The notes under the pieces are model-generated. The model made no database searches, was not told where the DNA came from, and saw only the letters and a program-made list of their open reading frames with translations. A stretch of DNA of 64,000 nucleotides from contig NZ_CAJXWX010000015.1 of the NCBI RefSeq assembly GCF_913062585.1, positions 1 to 64,000 of the forward strand, in the 5' to 3' direction. This document shows, piece after piece, positions 1-7,069 of the stretch. Made by a program: the position numbers and the translations under genes. Source of the stretch: an uncultured Sphingomonas sp. GTDB lineage: Bacteria; Pseudomonadota; Alphaproteobacteria; Sphingomonadales; Sphingomonadaceae. The first letter of the stretch is position 1; each line of letters opens with the position of its first letter.

Positions 1-99
1 CTCAAAGACTGGCGCCGCGTCGCCACCCGCTACGACCGCTGCCCCACCGCCTTCTTCTCGGCCATCGCCCTCGCCGCAACCGTCATCTTCTGGCTATGA
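1..99 (+). pseudogene. IS5-family transposase, C-terminal end only
   Basis: An open frame enters from the left edge and stops at a TGA at 97-99. Its 32 residues contain LKDWRRVATRYDR followed by a small-residue hydrophobic tail ending IFWL, which is the usual C-terminus of IS5-family (IS427-like) DDE transposases. A related but different copy lies at about 15.2-16.0 kb. The rest of the gene is outside the window, so whether it is intact cannot be judged. Confidence 0.8.
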
Positions 100-104
100 T
101 CAAC

Positions 105-120
105 GAGTCCTGACCCTAAT
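105..120. repeat. Probable right terminal inverted repeat of the IS5-family element
   Basis: GAGTCCTGACCCTAAT lies just after the transposase stop. Its reverse complement, ATTAGGGTCAGGACTC, resembles the left end of IS5-family elements of this group, so the element probably ends at about 120. The left end is outside the window, so the pairing cannot be confirmed. Confidence 0.55.
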
Positions 121-525
121 GGGAATGCCCCGGCCGTCTCTCGGGCCGTTCGTTTGTGGGCAACTTGGCTCGCTTCAGTGTAATGAGGACGCGGCGTCAT
201 ACTTGTCGAAGACGGGCGCAGTGAGAGTCAGGCGCTGAGGCATTCTGCGAAGCTGCCGCACCTCTGTTCGCGCGACGACGCTCACTTACCGTTTAGGATA
301 GAGGACGGAGGGTTTGATTACACTGCCGCTTCATTCAAGGCCGACCTATTTATTGCAACGGCGCGTCAAATTCATGGCGTTTGTATGTGCGCGCTTGGTG
401 ATTAATTATTACCCTTCGCCGGAAGCGCTGCGCGAAATTTTCACAAATCTTAGGCCATTTCTGCAAATTAAATCGGGGCATTCGACTTTATAGGTTTTCC
501 GATTTCCAGAGTGCGAGACATAGCA
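121..525. other. Intergenic stretch upstream of the NUP gene, no gene seen
   Basis: About 400 bases between the IS end and the NUP-family gene. I find no convincing coding frame. The last 150 bases are clearly more AT-rich than the surroundings (for example TGATTAATTATTACCC near 400), as expected for a promoter region, but no clear -35/-10 pair or operator can be assigned. Confidence 0.4.
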
Positions 526-1674
526 ATGCAATCTATCGTTCGATCATCTATCATCTCCCTTGCCTTTGCTGTCTCACTGCTAACGCCAGCAATGGCGCAG
601 GAGCCGTCGGTACCCTCCTTGCCCGTGAACCAGCGAATACCGGTGAAGGTTATCGTCGTTGCAAATTTTGAGCCGGGGAAGGACACAGGTGACGTTCCCG
701 GCGAATTCCAATTATGGGCCGAACGCGAACATCTGGATGAAGTCATCCCGTTGCCGGGTACGACACACCCCCTGCGACGAAATGCGCAGGGACTTTACGG
801 CATGGTCTGGGGCGGTACCGGCACCCTATTCAGCGACAATGGCCAGCAATTGATCGGTCTGTTGATGGACCCCCGTTTCGACTTCACCAGGACATATTGG
901 CTGTTCACGGGTATCTCGGGTGTCGATCCTGCCGTTGCATCCGTCGGTAGCGCGGCATGGGCGCGCTGGGTAGTACAGGGCGATACTTTGCGCGAGTTCG
1001 ACGATCGCGAAGTGCCAAAATCTTGGCCCTATGGACTTTTCGCGATTGGTGCGGACAGGCCCGATATGCTGCCGACCAATGGTAACAGCTTTGGCGGAAG
1101 CGACGACACGTCTGGGCTGGGCATGGCGATCGAGTTGAACCAGGGATTGGCACGCTGGGCATTTGAACGGACACGTTCGATCCCAATTCCCGATTCTCCC
1201 TCGCTTCGTGAGGCGCGCGCCGCATGGAAAGGATATCCCAACGCCCAGCGCCCGCCGTTTGTCCTAATGGGTGAAACGCTGGGGTCGCGCCGCTACTGGC
1301 ATGGTCCGGGGCGCACCAAGTGGGCGCGCGATTGGGTCAAATTGTGGACGCATAACAAGGGTGTGTTCGCTATGACCAATATGGAAAGCCAGACATTGGC
1401 CGGTGCCATCGAACTTGGCGGGAAACTCAAGCTGGTGGATCCGGCACGCGTCATGGTCCTGCGCACGGGCAGCAATCCGTCAATGCCGCCGCCCGGCACG
1501 TCGGCAATCGCCAGTGTCGGTGATGAAGGGCCAGGACAAATGGCAGCTTACGAAGCCAATTACCGCGTTGGCGTTCCTGTCGTCCACGAACTGCTCGCCC
1601 GCTGGGACATCTATGCCAAAAATATACCGAGCGTCGATCCAAGCTCAAATGATCCGCAAAACTCCTCTCGGTAA
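526..1674 (+). CDS. Purine nucleoside permease (NUP) family protein, exported
   Basis: A 382-residue protein similar to the NUP family, first known from a yeast purine nucleoside permease. Bacterial members carry a signal peptide and have no obvious membrane helices, so they are more likely periplasmic nucleoside-binding or phosphorylase-like proteins than true permeases. Residues 1-24 form a signal peptide ending PAMA. Family-like segments include VANFEPGKDTGDVPGEF, TRTYWLFTGISGVDP, WARWVVQGDTLREFD and FAMTNMESQTLAGAIE. I chose ATG 526 because the signal peptide begins there; an in-frame GTG lies at 511. The gene stands alone between IS remnants, but a purine nucleoside cluster begins about 4 kb downstream, so a shared role is plausible. 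The family call is fairly sure; the biochemical role is inference. Confidence 0.82.
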   Translation: MQSIVRSSIISLAFAVSLLTPAMAQEPSVPSLPVNQRIPVKVIVVANFEPGKDTGDVPGEFQLWAEREHLDEVIPLPGTTHPLRRNAQGLYGMVWGGTGTLFSDNGQQLIGLLMDPRFDFTRTYWLFTGISGVDPAVASVGSAAWARWVVQGDTLREFDDREVPKSWPYGLFAIGADRPDMLPTNGNSFGGSDDTSGLGMAIELNQGLARWAFERTRSIPIPDSPSLREARAAWKGYPNAQRPPFVLMGETLGSRRYWHGPGRTKWARDWVKLWTHNKGVFAMTNMESQTLAGAIELGGKLKLVDPARVMVLRTGSNPSMPPPGTSAIASVGDEGPGQMAAYEANYRVGVPVVHELLARWDIYAKNIPSVDPSSNDPQNSSR

Positions 1675-1742
1675 GGCATGCCCAGGTGTTTGATCTTACA
1701 GTTTGCTGGTGCGATCCTTTCGTTGGAATGGAAGGATGTCGC

Positions 1743-1782
1743 ATGGGACAGGTACGTCATGGGTGCGGCACGACCACGCATG
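1743..1782 (+). pseudogene. 5' scrap of an IS481-family transposase gene
   Basis: An ATG at 1743 starts the peptide MGQVRHGCGTTTH, the characteristic start of a common alphaproteobacterial IS481-family transposase. The frame then loses similarity and soon stops. The upstream bases (AATGGAAGGATGTCGC) also look like that element's leader. A C-terminal piece of the same transposase type lies at about 16.2 kb. Recognition is from memory of the family. Confidence 0.5.
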
Positions 1783-1890
1783 ACGCCCCGTCACCGCGCC
1801 GTTAAAGCGTCCCGATTGGGATCGAATGAGAATGTCTCGGCTATGCCGGCCGCCGCTCCAATGAAAAAGCACCGGTAGGCTGGATCACCC

Positions 1891-2577
1891 TCACAGCGGG
1901 TTTCTGGCGACGCCATTCTCGTCGAAATTGTCGTCGTCGAGCCAGGCCGTGAAACGATCACGTTGTGCAGGCCACTCAGGCGCCAGGAGGGAGAACCACG
2001 CGGTATCACGACGACGGCCCTTCACGATTCCGTCACACCGCCATGTCCCTTCATGGGTGAAACCGAAGCGGCTGGCGGCCCGGATAGACGCTGCGTTCAG
2101 GGCGTTGCAGCGCCAGGCGACCCGGTGATAGCCGAGCGCGTAGGCATGGTTCATCATCAGAAATATCGCCTCGGTCGCGGCGCGGGTGCGTTGCAGGACG
2201 GGTGAGAACCAGATGCTGCCGATCTCGATGGCCGCATCGTCCGGCGCGATATCACAGAAGGAGGCCCAGCCCGCAGCCGTTCCGCTGGCTCGCGGGATCA
2301 CGGCGAAGAAGGGTTGCCGGCCGATCCCGGACAATCCCGCGACATGCGCGGCGAACGCCTCCTCCGTCGCGAACGGCCCATAGCGCAGATAGGTGAAGGA
2401 GCGATCCGCCCCTTGCGCGACACGCCAGAGATCGGCCGCGTGCGCCATCCCGAGCGGTTCGAGCGTAACGGCGCGACCGGCATGGATATCGAACCCCGGC
2501 AATGGCGGAGCCGCACCGGTGACGACGGCACCGAGCGGCAGGTCGTCGGTCCGATCCGGCGCGGGGCCGGCGGTCAC
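1891..2577 (-). CDS. GNAT-family N-acetyltransferase, RimJ/RimL type
   Basis: A 228-residue GNAT acetyltransferase that would move an acetyl group from acetyl-CoA to an amine; the substrate is not predictable. The fold is recognisable from the start of the domain at about residue 34 (GRAVTLEPL), the central strand AAIEIGSIWFSP (116-127), and RVAWRCNALNAASIRAASRF (152-171), the RimJ/RimL signature with its conserved Asn-Ser spacing before GF. The gene begins with GTG and its start overlaps the TGA of the upstream PPOX gene (GTGA), so the two are translationally coupled. The last 30 residues are rich in Asp and Arg and lie outside the domain. Confidence 0.85.
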   Translation of the reverse strand: MTAGPAPDRTDDLPLGAVVTGAAPPLPGFDIHAGRAVTLEPLGMAHAADLWRVAQGADRSFTYLRYGPFATEEAFAAHVAGLSGIGRQPFFAVIPRASGTAAGWASFCDIAPDDAAIEIGSIWFSPVLQRTRAATEAIFLMMNHAYALGYHRVAWRCNALNAASIRAASRFGFTHEGTWRCDGIVKGRRRDTAWFSLLAPEWPAQRDRFTAWLDDDNFDENGVARNPL

Positions 2578-3260
2578 CTTAGCCGCCCCGATGCGAGCAG
2601 GGCGGAAAGACCTGCTGGAAAGACGATATCCCCGCTCAGTTCGGGGGCGGGTTCGGGCGCAGCGAAGGCGCTGCGGATCGGCAGCACCCCGGCCCAGACC
2701 GGGTGCGCCGCCTCATCGCCGTCGCTGGGCGGCTCGGCCCGTGCCTTCACGCTGGCTTCCTCAATGTCGAGGTACAGGACACTGGTTGCCTTCAGTTCCT
2801 GCGTGGTCATCGGCCGCAATGTCTCCCAGCGACCAGGGAACAAGCCGTCGGTGAACCGCCGCAGCGCGTCGGCGATCGCGTCTGGCTCCTCGACGACCCG
2901 CGCGATGCCGAAGACCATCGCCGAGCGGTAGTTGACCGAATGATTGAAGGCCGACCGCGCCAGCACATAGCCATCCATATGGCTGACGGTCAGGCAGACG
3001 CGCTGTCCTTCGGCCTGACGCAGGAAGCGACTGGCGGCGGAGCCGTGCCAATAGACCCGTTCCCCCTCGCGCCAGTGGATGGTCGGCGTGACATAGGGCT
3101 CGCCATCGATGACATAACCGACATGGCAGATCGGCGCGGCGTCGAGCACCGCATGGACCGTGCCGGCGGCATAGTCCGCGCGGCGATGCCCACGCCGCAC
3201 CCGGCTGCGTTCGGTGATCGGATAGGCTTCCTTGTCGGATGAATGATCGGTCGGTGTCAT
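2574..3260 (-). CDS. Pyridoxamine 5'-phosphate oxidase family protein (NimA-like)
   Basis: A 228-residue split-barrel flavin-binding protein of the PPOX family. The order TVHAVLDAAPICHVGYVIDG, PYVTPTIHWREGERVYWHG and VCLTVSHMDGYVLARS is typical of the NimA-like or FMN-binding group, in which the flavin sits at the dimer interface. I chose ATG 3260 because AAGGGGG lies just upstream; an open frame runs on to 3428 without a good ribosome site. It is divergent from a MocR/PdxR-type regulator, a common pairing in which the regulator senses pyridoxal phosphate, and is followed by an overlapping GNAT gene. True PdxH activity is unlikely because the C-terminal PdxH signature is absent. Confidence 0.82.
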   Translation of the reverse strand: MTPTDHSSDKEAYPITERSRVRRGHRRADYAAGTVHAVLDAAPICHVGYVIDGEPYVTPTIHWREGERVYWHGSAASRFLRQAEGQRVCLTVSHMDGYVLARSAFNHSVNYRSAMVFGIARVVEEPDAIADALRRFTDGLFPGRWETLRPMTTQELKATSVLYLDIEEASVKARAEPPSDGDEAAHPVWAGVLPIRSAFAAPEPAPELSGDIVFPAGLSALLASGRLR

Positions 3261-3356
3261 GTGGCCCCCTTGCCTGTCGCGGGACTGCCATGTCGGGAAA
3301 GCGGATCGCTGCCCAATGCCACTTGCGCAAAGATCGGCAGTCCAGTTGAAGGAGGC

Positions 3357-4064
3357 ATGGCCGCTACATATCCTGCCACCTGGATCCTGATCGACCGCCG
3401 CGCCGGGCATCTGGAACGGCAGATCCATGCTGCCATCCGCGACCGGGTGTTGGCGGGGCAGCTCGTGGGAGGCGAACGCCTGCCCTCCTCGCGCGCGTTG
3501 GCGGCGATGCTGGGGGTGGCGCGATCGACGGTCGTGGCGGGCTATGAGTTGCTGCGTGCGGAGGGCTTCGTGACCGGGCGGGCGGGGTCGGCGATGCGGG
3601 TGGCCGACCTGCCGCCGGCTCTCGACGGTGCACGTGCAGCGCCGCTGCCGCGATTATCACCGCCGGAACCGGAGCCGGAACGGTTCCTGCCGTTCCGGCC
3701 GGGCCTGCCCGATCTCGACAGCTTCCCGCACGAGGGATGGTCCCGCTGCCTGAGCGCCCGTGCGCGCCATCTGCATATCCATGACCTCGGCTACCGCGAT
3801 GAGAACGGTTTGCCGGCGTTGCGGCAGGCGATCGTCGATCATGTCACGCGGGCACGGGCCGTGCTGGCCGATCCCGAACAGGTCGTCATCAAGCCGTCGA
3901 CGGCGGCCATCCTGGCGCTGCTCGCGCGGGTGCTGCTGCCGGCTCCTGGCCAGACCGCTTGGCTGGAGGAACCGGGGTATCGCACTGCCCGCGACATCTT
4001 TGCTGCGGCAGGCGCCGCGATCGTGCCGCGTCCCTGCGATGCGGAGGGCATGACGATCCGGTGA
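3357..4064 (+). pseudogene. MocR/PdxR-family regulator, truncated by IS3-family insertion
   Basis: The first 235 residues of a GntR-type regulator fused to an aminotransferase-like domain; intact members are about 450-500 residues. The winged helix is clear at residues 18-74 (LPSSRALAAMLGVARSTVVA). The aminotransferase part starts at FRPGLPDLDSFP and includes GYRDENGLPALRQAI and KPSTAAILALLARVLL. The PLP-lysine half is missing. Start ATG 3357 has the ribosome site GAAGGAGG. The stop codon TGA at 4062-4064 is the first three bases of the inserted IS. I do not find the rest of the gene after the element, so flanking DNA was probably lost. The neighbouring PPOX gene has therefore probably lost its regulator. 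Confidence 0.88.
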
Positions 4065-4125
4065 CATGCGCCCCGTTTCTTCATCCACTTGGAACTAGAG
4101 ACCGGCCCTTGAAGGGACGGACGGA

Positions 4126-4392
4126 ATGAAGCGGAAGCAGTTTTCGGAAGAGCAGATCATCGGCATTTTGAAGGAGGCCGAGGCGGGTGCGGTGGTGACG
4201 GAGCTATGCCGCAAGCACGGCATGTCGAGCGCGACCTACTATGCATGGAAGGCGAAGTTCGGCGGCCTGGAGGTATCTGACGCAAAGCGGTTGCGGTCGC
4301 TCGAGGATGAGAATGCCCGGCTCAAGCGGCTGCTCGCGGACACGATGCTGGACAATGCGGGGTTGAAAGACCTGCTGTCAAAAAAGTGGTGA
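4126..4392 (+). CDS. IS3-family transposase OrfA
   Basis: An 88-residue helix-turn-helix protein with the family start KRKQFSEEQIIGILKEAEAG, the recognition helix in CRKHGMSSATYYAWKAKFGG, and a C-terminal leucine-zipper-like stretch (LEDENARLKRLLADTMLDN). OrfA binds the IS ends. Near its 3' end an A6-G run at 4380-4386 is the usual slippery heptamer for -1 frameshifting into orfB, producing the OrfAB transposase. OrfA itself appears intact. Confidence 0.93.
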   Translation: MKRKQFSEEQIIGILKEAEAGAVVTELCRKHGMSSATYYAWKAKFGGLEVSDAKRLRSLEDENARLKRLLADTMLDNAGLKDLLSKKW

Positions 4393-5334
4393 CGCCCGCC
4401 GCGAAGCGACAAGCGGTCGCGCATCTCCAGGCGACGTTGGGGATGAGCGAGCGGCGGGCATGTGCGGTTGTCGGAGCGGATCGCACGAGCATGCGGTATC
4501 GCTCCTGCCGGGCAGATGATGGCGACCTGCGGTCGCGTTTGCGTGAGCTGGCGCAGCAGCGCCGGCGGTTCGGCTATCGGCGTCTGCACATCCTGCTGCG
4601 CCGGGACGGGATCACGATCAACCGCAAGAAGACCCAGCGGCTCTACCGCGAGGATCGTGCCGGAACAGGCATCGATCCGGGGGATCGATGACCCGGCATG
4701 ACTGACGGTCAGGCGCCGGAAGAGACGGAGGCGCGCGGTTGGCGCACGGGCGCCCGCGCCGGTGCTGGCGCTTCCCAACCAGCGCTGGAGCCTGGACTTT
4801 GTGCACGACCAGTTCGTCACCGGCCGGCGGTTCCGCGTGCTCAACATCGTCGACGACGTGACACGCGAATGCCTCCGAGCGGTGGTAGACACCTCGATCT
4901 CGGGCCGGCGGGTCGTGCGCGAGTTGAACGATCTGATCGCCGAGCGGGGCAAGCCGAAGATGATCGTCAGCGACAACGGGACCGGACTGACGTCGAACGC
5001 GGTGCTCGCCTGGTCAGGCGATGCAGGCGTCGAATGGCATTACATCGCGCCGGGCAAGCCCACACAGAATGGGTTCGTCGAGAGCTTCAACGGTCGCATC
5101 CGCGACGAGCTGCTCAACGAGACGCTGTTCTTCACCATCGGTCAGGCCCGCTCGATCCTCGCCCGCTGCGTCGACGACTACAACACCGAGCGACCGCACT
5201 CGTCGCTCGGCTACGCCACTCCGGCAGCCTTCGCTGCCGGGCTCGAACAGCAACGGGCGGGGTTAACCCCGCCCGTTGCTTCACCTGCGCCCATGCGCGA
5301 CAACACCGGTCGGTCTCTGGTTGCCGCTGGATGA
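4386..5334 (+). pseudogene. IS3-family transposase OrfB, split by a palindromic insertion
   Basis: The DDE integrase-core subunit. The first part (4386 to about 4655) reads through ERRACAVVGADRTSMRYRS and RRRFGYRRLHILLRRDG up to LYRE. The frame then meets about 43-46 foreign bases, shifts and stops. The second part resumes at 4702 with [18 protein letters not shown] and runs to 5334. It carries the catalytic Asp in [11 protein letters not shown], the second Asp in [15 protein letters not shown], and the Glu in [17 protein letters not shown]. All catalytic residues survive, but the two parts are in different frames, so no full-length OrfAB can be made. Confidence 0.88.
4656..4700. repeat. Small palindromic insert inside IS3 orfB
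   Basis: Between the codons for LYRE and LTVRRR lies a nested palindrome: TGCCGG (4658-4663) pairs with CCGGCA (4693-4698), and ATCGATCC (4671-4678) pairs with GGATCGAT (4682-4689) around a GGG loop. A normal orfB has room for about two codons here, so the net gain is about 43 bases, which matches the observed frame shift. It looks like a tiny hairpin element; its origin is unknown. Confidence 0.7.
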
Positions 5335-5352
5335 AAGACCGGGGTCACGTCA

Positions 5353-5814
5353 CCGCCAATGTGCACAACGACCTGACGTCGTCGCCTCAGCCAACGCCCG
5401 GTACAGAGGCGGCCAGGATCGGCGGCAATGGGGATCTCGTGCTTCGTTTGCCTGGTCGCAGCAAAGGTGAAGCATGCCCAGGCGCAAAGGCCGCTTCTGC
5501 GCTCGTTATCCCATCAGCGAAGAGTGCGACAACCATATTCAGCGAACTGCCTATCTTTACACATCAAACACCTCTCCGTGCCTGTCTCGATGCCAAGATC
5601 GGCGACAGCGACCGACATCCGCGCGGGATCGTCGGCGCGCGGAAGCCACTCGGCCGCCTATGCGAGGATCGTGAGCCGCCGCTTCGACAGGGCGGACCGT
5701 CGGGGGTATCTGGACGTGCTGCCAAAGGGACATGGCCGCCACCTGTATCGTTGCGACCCGTTCCCGGTGACAAAACCGCCCAGAAGGCTAAGCCGGCTTT
5801 CGCTTTAGCCTACA
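5353..5814. other. Gene-free relic region right of the IS3 element
   Basis: About 460 bases with no recognisable gene. Several short open frames overlap, but none resembles a known family, and the missing half of the MocR gene is not here in any frame I read. Near the right end, AGGCTAA (5785-5791) pairs with TTAGCCT (5805-5811) around a GC-rich core. This hairpin could end transcription of the LysR gene that reads leftward, although no T-run follows on that strand. Confidence 0.45.
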
Positions 5815-6795
5815 TCAGTATTCCGCCGAGTCCGGGGCCGCGGCTCCCGGTGCCGCGGCCAGCCGGGCATGCAGGCGCAGGGCGTAGTCAGCCGCCAAGG
5901 GGTGCTCGGCGCCCAGTGTCGGGCGGCTCAGCAGCATGATCTTGCGGGTGATGACCGGCGCGACGAGGCGGATCAGGCGGATGCCGTCCTGATGGTGCAC
6001 CATATGGGTGTAGAGGCGCGGCAAGATGCCGACGGCGAGCCCGCTGCGCACCAACCCGTAGAGCGATTCGACGTGGTCGACGCGATAGCGCGGCGAGGCG
6101 GCGAGGCCGTAGGGCAGCAGCGCGGCGGCGGCGAGTTCGCCGATGCTGCCGCCGGCGAAATGCACGATCTGCGACGCCGCCAGCGCACGCCAGGGCTGGG
6201 CGTCGCGGCGGGCGAGCGGATGCGCGTCGCTGGCGACGAGCAACAGGTCGTCCTCCACCAGCAGGTGCCGGTCGAACGGCGCGTCGGCGGCCGATGCCGC
6301 GCTGACGATCATGTCGAGCCGCGCCTCGCGCAGCCCCTGCACCAGCTCGTCGCTGCGCCCGTCCGACAGGTGCACGTCCGGCGCCGCGTCGTCCGCGTCG
6401 AGCGCCGCGACCGCCTGCGCCACCATCGCCATGGCCGACGGCATCACGCCGATGCGGATCGCCGGCCGCTGGTGCGTCAGCGCCGCGCGCATGTCGACGA
6501 AGGCATGGCCAGCAGTGGTGAGCAGCCGCTCGACATGCGGCAGCATGGCGCGGCCCGCCTCGCTCAGCGCGACCGCATGGGTGGTGCGGTCGAACAGCAC
6601 GATCTCCAGCCGCCCCTCCATCTGACGGATCGTCGCGCTGAGCGCGGGTTGCGTCACCGCCAGGTCGGCCGCTGCACGACTGAAGCTGCCGAACCGCGCC
6701 ACCGCGGCGAAACTGCGCAACTGCCGCAACGACAGCGCCTGGAGGCGCGTCGCCAGTTGATCCGCCCGCATCGCCATCATCTCCTCGGCTGCCAC
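5815..6795 (-). CDS. LysR-family regulator of the purine cluster
   Basis: A 326-residue LysR-type regulator. The winged helix-turn-helix is at residues 22-80, with SFSRAAADLAVTQPALSATI (37-56) as the recognition region, followed by the two-lobed effector domain starting at IRIGVMPSAMA. It is divergent from the TonB receptor gene at the head of the purine nucleoside cluster, with about 270 bases between, the standard position for a LysR protein controlling the divergent operon. The inducer is probably a purine or nucleoside, by context only. The start may be ATG 6795 or an ATG a few codons in. Confidence 0.88.
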   Translation of the reverse strand: MAAEEMMAMRADQLATRLQALSLRQLRSFAAVARFGSFSRAAADLAVTQPALSATIRQMEGRLEIVLFDRTTHAVALSEAGRAMLPHVERLLTTAGHAFVDMRAALTHQRPAIRIGVMPSAMAMVAQAVAALDADDAAPDVHLSDGRSDELVQGLREARLDMIVSAASAADAPFDRHLLVEDDLLLVASDAHPLARRDAQPWRALAASQIVHFAGGSIGELAAAALLPYGLAASPRYRVDHVESLYGLVRSGLAVGILPRLYTHMVHHQDGIRLIRLVAPVITRKIMLLSRPTLGAEHPLAADYALRLHARLAAAPGAAAPDSAEY

Positions 6796-7069
6796 CCGTC
6801 GGTCATAAGGAATGATGATAAGCAGATAGGATGAAAATCATAGCGATTGCTGACCGACCCATTATCCTGCCCCCGTCGTCCGATGAATCCCCCTGAGAGG
6901 ATCACGGAGGACGGGGGGATGACACCCGGCCGCGACAAGCGGCGGACCAGCCAGGGCAATGCAGGTGGACATGAGTGGCCGTCGAGCGGGAGAACCCGCC
7001 TGCGGCCGGTAACACGCGCGAGACGGTGCCATGCGGTGCCGGCTGGCGAGTCATGTGGGGGCGCCGCCG
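6796..7069. promoter_or_regulatory. Divergent promoter region between LysR gene and TonB receptor gene
   Basis: About 270 bases shared by two divergent genes. The LysR-proximal part (about 6805-6850) is AT-rich, with GATGATAAGCAGATAGGATG and AAAATCAT, and is the likeliest place for the LysR binding site. No perfect T-N11-A dyad stands out, so the exact site is not assigned. Confidence 0.45.

Larger units (their letters stand above)
4062..5352 (+). mobile_element. IS3-family insertion sequence (IS407/IS51-like group)
   Basis: An element of about 1.29 kb with imperfect terminal inverted repeats: TGACATGCGCCCC at the left (4062 onward, to TCATCCA at 4087) matches the reverse complement of the right end (5328-5352, TGACGTGACCCC... 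to TCATCCA). It carries orfA and orfB in the usual -1 overlapping arrangement. The flanks are ATCCGG on the left and CCGCCA on the right, with no exact 3-4 bp target duplication, consistent with a deletion next to the element. The orfB gene is broken, so the copy is probably immobile unless helped in trans. Confidence 0.88.

Noticed and set aside
4058-5357. A target-site duplication around the IS3 element
   Set aside because: Flanks are ATCCGG and CCGCCA; CCG occurs on both sides but does not abut both ends, so a clean duplication is not supported.
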